Assembly (NCBI GenBank): GCA_037384065.1
Contig: JARROJ010000090.1
Span: 1 to 7,578, forward strand
Direction of reading: 5' to 3'
Length of the DNA: 7,578 nt
Source of the DNA: JABDPF01 sp037384065
GTDB lineage: Bacteria > Pseudomonadota > Gammaproteobacteria > Xanthomonadales > SZUA-36
Part shown: positions 5,179 to 7,578 of the stretch, piece after piece
Layout: the number at the start of each line of letters is the position of its first letter
Numbering within the stretch: the first letter of the stretch is position 1
The notes under the pieces: model-generated
What the model was told of the DNA's origin: nothing
Seen by the model: only the letters and a program-made list of their open reading frames with translations
Database searches by the model: none
Program-made: the position numbers and the translations under genes

Positions 5179-5886
5179 ATGAGACAAATCATCCTCGACA
5201 CCGAAACCACCGGCCTGGAGCCGGCCGAAGGGCACCGCGTCATCGAGATCGGCTGCGTGGAGCTGGTCGACCGGCGCCTGAGCCACAACCACTACCACCA
5301 GTACCTGAACCCCGAGCGCGAGATCGAGGACGGCGCGCTCGAGGTGCACGGCATCAGCAATGAGTTCCTGCTGGACAAGCCGACCTTCGCCGAGGTCGCC
5401 GATGATTTCCTGGACTTCGTGCGCGGCGCCGAGCTGATCATCCACAACGCGCCGTTCGACATCGGCTTCCTGGACAACGAACTGGCGCTGCTGGGCCGCG
5501 ACGACCGCATGGCCGATCACGTGACCGTGCTCGACACGCTGGAACTGGCCCGCGACCTGCACCCCGGCCAGCGCAACAGCCTGGACGCGCTGTGCAAGCG
5601 CTACGAGGTGGACAACAGCAGCCGCACGCTGCACGGCGCGCTGCTCGACTCCGAGATCCTGGCCGACGTCTACCTGGCCATGACGGGCGGGCAAAGCGAC
5701 CTGGGCCTCAGTTTCCAGGCCGCGGACACCGCCGAGGTGGACCTCGCCCATCTCCGGACCGTGGCCCGGCCGGAGTTGCTGGTCGTGAAGGCGACGGACG
5801 CCGAACGCGCCGCGCACGAGGCGCGCCTGAAGGCCATCGAGGAAAACCACGGCCATTGCATCTGGAAATCACTCGCCGAAGGGTGA
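5179..5886 (+). CDS. dnaQ: DNA polymerase III epsilon subunit (3'-5' proofreading exonuclease)
   Basis: Epsilon is the proofreading exonuclease of the replicative polymerase core, bound to the alpha and theta subunits and contacting the beta clamp. The 235-residue protein (E. coli 243) has the DEDDh exonuclease motifs. Exo I is LDTETTGLEP (D7, E9), Exo II is IIHNAPFDIGFLDNE (D94) and Exo III is LHGALLDSEILADVYL (H152, D157). SLDALCKRY at about 134-142 is typical of the family. GGQSDLGLSF at 170-179 falls where the E. coli clamp-binding motif (QTSMAF) lies, so QSDLGL is its likely counterpart. The C-terminal tail (HEARL..IEE...CIWKSL) would bind the alpha subunit. The ATG at 5179 is fixed by the family start MRQIILDTETTG, although no good Shine-Dalgarno is visible before it. 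The gene follows rnhA on the same strand and converges on mltF. Confidence 0.96.
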   Translation: MRQIILDTETTGLEPAEGHRVIEIGCVELVDRRLSHNHYHQYLNPEREIEDGALEVHGISNEFLLDKPTFAEVADDFLDFVRGAELIIHNAPFDIGFLDNELALLGRDDRMADHVTVLDTLELARDLHPGQRNSLDALCKRYEVDNSSRTLHGALLDSEILADVYLAMTGGQSDLGLSFQAADTAEVDLAHLRTVARPELLVVKATDAERAAHEARLKAIEENHGHCIWKSLAEG

Positions 5887-5963
5887 CGCTCTTCCTTCGG
5901 ATTGCGATGCGTTCTTTGGCCGGACTTTCAGGCGCGATCGGGTTCATCGCAGACGGATCGGCC

Positions 5964-6050
5964 TGTCGGGCCTGAAGGCCCTCCCACAGAAATACCGGCG
6001 AACGCCGACGCGACAGGCTGTGGAATGTGGGAGGGGCTTCAGCCCCGACA
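5964..6050. repeat. REP pair, heads facing inward
   Basis: Two 25-bp REPs: 5964-5988 (minus, stem GGGCCT-TC-AGGCCC, identical to the copies at 321-345 and 2918-2942) and 6026-6050 (plus, TGTGGGAG with stem GGGGCT-TC-AGCCCC). Their TGTGGGAG heads point toward each other across 37 bp, the opposite of the arrangement at 270-345. They lie in the 217-bp gap between dnaQ and mltF, two convergent genes, and are the only structured sequence there. A role in ending or protecting both transcripts is plausible; no U-rich terminator is present. Confidence 0.87.
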
Positions 6051-6103
6051 AGCGGCCGAAGCGCGAAAACCCGGGTGGGCCCGAACGCCCTTCGAGAAAA
6101 CGC

Positions 6104-7504
6104 TTACAACCCCACCACCAGCAGCGGATGGTCCCGCGTATCCATCCACACCAGCATCTCGTAATAATCCTGCACGTTGTCGACGAACTGCTTGGTCTCG
6201 AAGCCGCGCGCGTAGCCGTAGCGCGTGTCGCGGTACCAGCGTTCCTGGGTCAGCAGTTCGAGGTTGTCACGCACATCGTCCCAGCGATTCGGATCGCCGC
6301 CGCGCTTCTGCGTGATGACGCGCACGTCTTCCAGGTGCCCCATGCCCATGTTGTACGCCGCCAGCGCCATCCAGGTGCGGTCGGGTTCCTCGATGCCGCC
6401 CGGCAGGCGCCCGTGCAGGTCGAGCAGGTAGCGTGCGCCGCCGTCGATGCTCTGGCGCGGGTCGAGCCGGTCGGTGACGCCCAGGTGATTCGCCGTGCGC
6501 CGCGTCAGCATCATCAGGCCGCGCACGCCGGTGTACGAGGAGGCCTCCGGGTCCCAGTGCGATTCCTGGTAGCCGATGGCGGCCAGCAGGCGCCAGTCCA
6601 TGTCGTGGGCTTCGGCGACCTCCTGGAAAAGCGGGATCAGGGGCGGCAGGCGCTTGCGCACCTGGCCCATGAACTGGTGCATGCCGACGCGGTCGAGGCG
6701 CCCGTCCTCGGTGTAGAACGCGTTATGCAGCGCCGACAGGCGGCCGTCCTCGCTTGCTTCATGCAGGTAATCGGAGGCTGCGCGGGCCAGGCTGTCGTCG
6801 GCGCCGCCCGGGAAAGCCCAGGCGTGGGGCAGGGTGCCCTCTAACGTGAAGGCGATGTCGACGCGCGGGTAGTAGCGGCCGTTCAGGCTGAAAATGTTGG
6901 AATCCACCAGGGTGGCGTCGATCGCGCCGTCGGCGACGGCCAGCAGCAGTTCCTCCATGCCGACGTCGCTGCGCGCCTCCCACTCCAGATCCTCGACGTC
7001 GAACTTCGCCAGTTCCAGCGCCTCCTCGTAGCTGCTGCCGGCGATGACCATGACCTTGCGCCCGGCCAGGTCGGCGAAGCTGCGCGGGCGCGGCTGGCCG
7101 CGGCGGTAAACCACGACCATCGTGGTTTCCTGGTAATCCGGCCCAAAGTTGAATCGCTCCTCGCGATCCGGCGTGCGCGTCAGGTTGGCCGCAATCATGT
7201 CGCCGGCGCCGCTCTCCAGCATTTCCGCCAACTGGTTGAAGGCCGGCGCGGTGCGGATGTCGAGTTCCACCCCGAGGTACTCGGCGAAGCCACGCGCCAG
7301 TTCGACTTCCGGCCCGGTTGGCCCGTCCGGGCCGATGTAGTAGGTGCTGGCGCCGTTGCGCGTGAGCATGACGAGCTCGCCGCGTTCGAGGACCTGTTCG
7401 AGCTGGGTGGGGTGGTCGTTGCCGGACGTGAAGAAGGCGATGCTGGCGGCTATGGCCAGCAGCAACGAGACGATGTAGCGGGTACGCGGCATGCCGGGTG
7501 GCAT
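6104..7504 (-). CDS. mltF: Membrane-bound lytic murein transglycosylase F
   Basis: MltF cleaves peptidoglycan glycan strands, giving 1,6-anhydro-MurNAc ends, in the periplasm near the outer membrane. The 466-residue protein starts with a positive then hydrophobic segment (RTRYIVSLLLAIAASIAFF, about 7-25). It has no cysteine there, so it is not a lipoprotein. Residues 35-265 resemble an amino-acid-binding SBP_bac_3 domain (GELVMLTRNG, GPTGPEVELARGFAEYLGVEL, DMIAANLTRTPDR), which in MltF is regulatory. The SLT domain covers about 290-450: AAIGYQESHWDPEASS with catalytic Glu314, TGVRGLMMLT, LAAYNMG (381-387) and RGFETKQFVDNVQDYYE. The ATG at 7504 and the one at 7492 are both possible and neither has a good Shine-Dalgarno; 7492 gives a more usual signal peptide. 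In many gammaproteobacteria mltF lies divergent from purL, which would begin right of this window. The gene converges on dnaQ. Confidence 0.94.
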   Translation of the reverse strand: MPPGMPRTRYIVSLLLAIAASIAFFTSGNDHPTQLEQVLERGELVMLTRNGASTYYIGPDGPTGPEVELARGFAEYLGVELDIRTAPAFNQLAEMLESGAGDMIAANLTRTPDREERFNFGPDYQETTMVVVYRRGQPRPRSFADLAGRKVMVIAGSSYEEALELAKFDVEDLEWEARSDVGMEELLLAVADGAIDATLVDSNIFSLNGRYYPRVDIAFTLEGTLPHAWAFPGGADDSLARAASDYLHEASEDGRLSALHNAFYTEDGRLDRVGMHQFMGQVRKRLPPLIPLFQEVAEAHDMDWRLLAAIGYQESHWDPEASSYTGVRGLMMLTRRTANHLGVTDRLDPRQSIDGGARYLLDLHGRLPGGIEEPDRTWMALAAYNMGMGHLEDVRVITQKRGGDPNRWDDVRDNLELLTQERWYRDTRYGYARGFETKQFVDNVQDYYEMLVWMDTRDHPLLVVGL

Positions 7505-7578
7505 TGGCGGGTGGAGTTCAGGCGGGGGTTATTCCCAGCAGGGAGCTGGAAGCTTCTGGCCGCTCTCATCTATCGTGA
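7505..7578. other. Upstream region of mltF, no gene seen
   Basis: These 74 bases contain no supportable gene and no convincing promoter for mltF. The only structure is an imperfect dyad TTCCCAGC / GCTGGAA (7532-7551), next to a GAAGCTTC palindrome (7549-7556). Its role is unknown. Confidence 0.4.

Noticed and set aside
5089..5856. A 255-codon open frame on the minus strand opposite dnaQ
   Set aside because: It mirrors dnaQ codons, its product is Val/Gln/Leu-rich without domains, and DnaQ motifs are complete.
5887..6103. A tRNA gene downstream of dnaQ, as in E. coli
   Set aside because: No cloverleaf or TTCGANNC-type T arm is seen; only REPs occupy the gap.

Overview
The window is high-GC, gene-dense chromosomal DNA with the marks of a gammaproteobacterium. 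The order mltD-gloB (minus strand) / YafS-type methyltransferase-rnhA-dnaQ (plus strand) is, from memory, a conserved neighbourhood in Pseudomonas and relatives. E. coli keeps the same genes together with rnhA turned round. The 25-bp REP hairpins beginning TGTGGGAG are of the kind common in Pseudomonas and Xanthomonadales-like genomes. I cannot name the genus.

Layout. Positions 1-252 hold the 3' end of a GTP cyclohydrolase FolE2 gene. A convergent gap with an inverted REP pair follows. Two minus-strand genes then encode cell-wall enzymes: mltD, a lipoprotein lytic transglycosylase with three LysM repeats, and 11 bp downstream a secreted M23-family peptidase. They probably form one operon behind a good sigma70-like promoter at 2804-2831. 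Three more REP hairpins separate mltD from gloB (glyoxalase II, minus strand). Divergent from gloB are a degenerate YafS-like methyltransferase gene and rnhA (10 bp apart), then dnaQ. The last 12 codons of rnhA overlap a second, different hairpin repeat family, and another copy lies in the rnhA-dnaQ gap. A third REP cluster lies in the convergent gap between dnaQ and mltF (minus strand), the second lytic transglycosylase of the window. The last 74 bases are the upstream region of mltF.

Functionally the window mixes envelope remodelling (MltD, M23 peptidase, MltF), DNA replication and repair (RNase HI, the DNA polymerase III epsilon proofreading subunit), methylglyoxal detoxification (GloB) and folate/queuosine precursor synthesis (FolE2). 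This is core housekeeping content, and I found no phage, insertion sequence, CRISPR or defence genes. The most interesting signals are the two dispersed hairpin-repeat families, especially the copy inside the 3' end of rnhA. Smaller points are the HxD in place of HxH in the M23 active site and the loss of a recognisable SAM-binding motif in the methyltransferase. I do not see evidence for a new multi-gene system.
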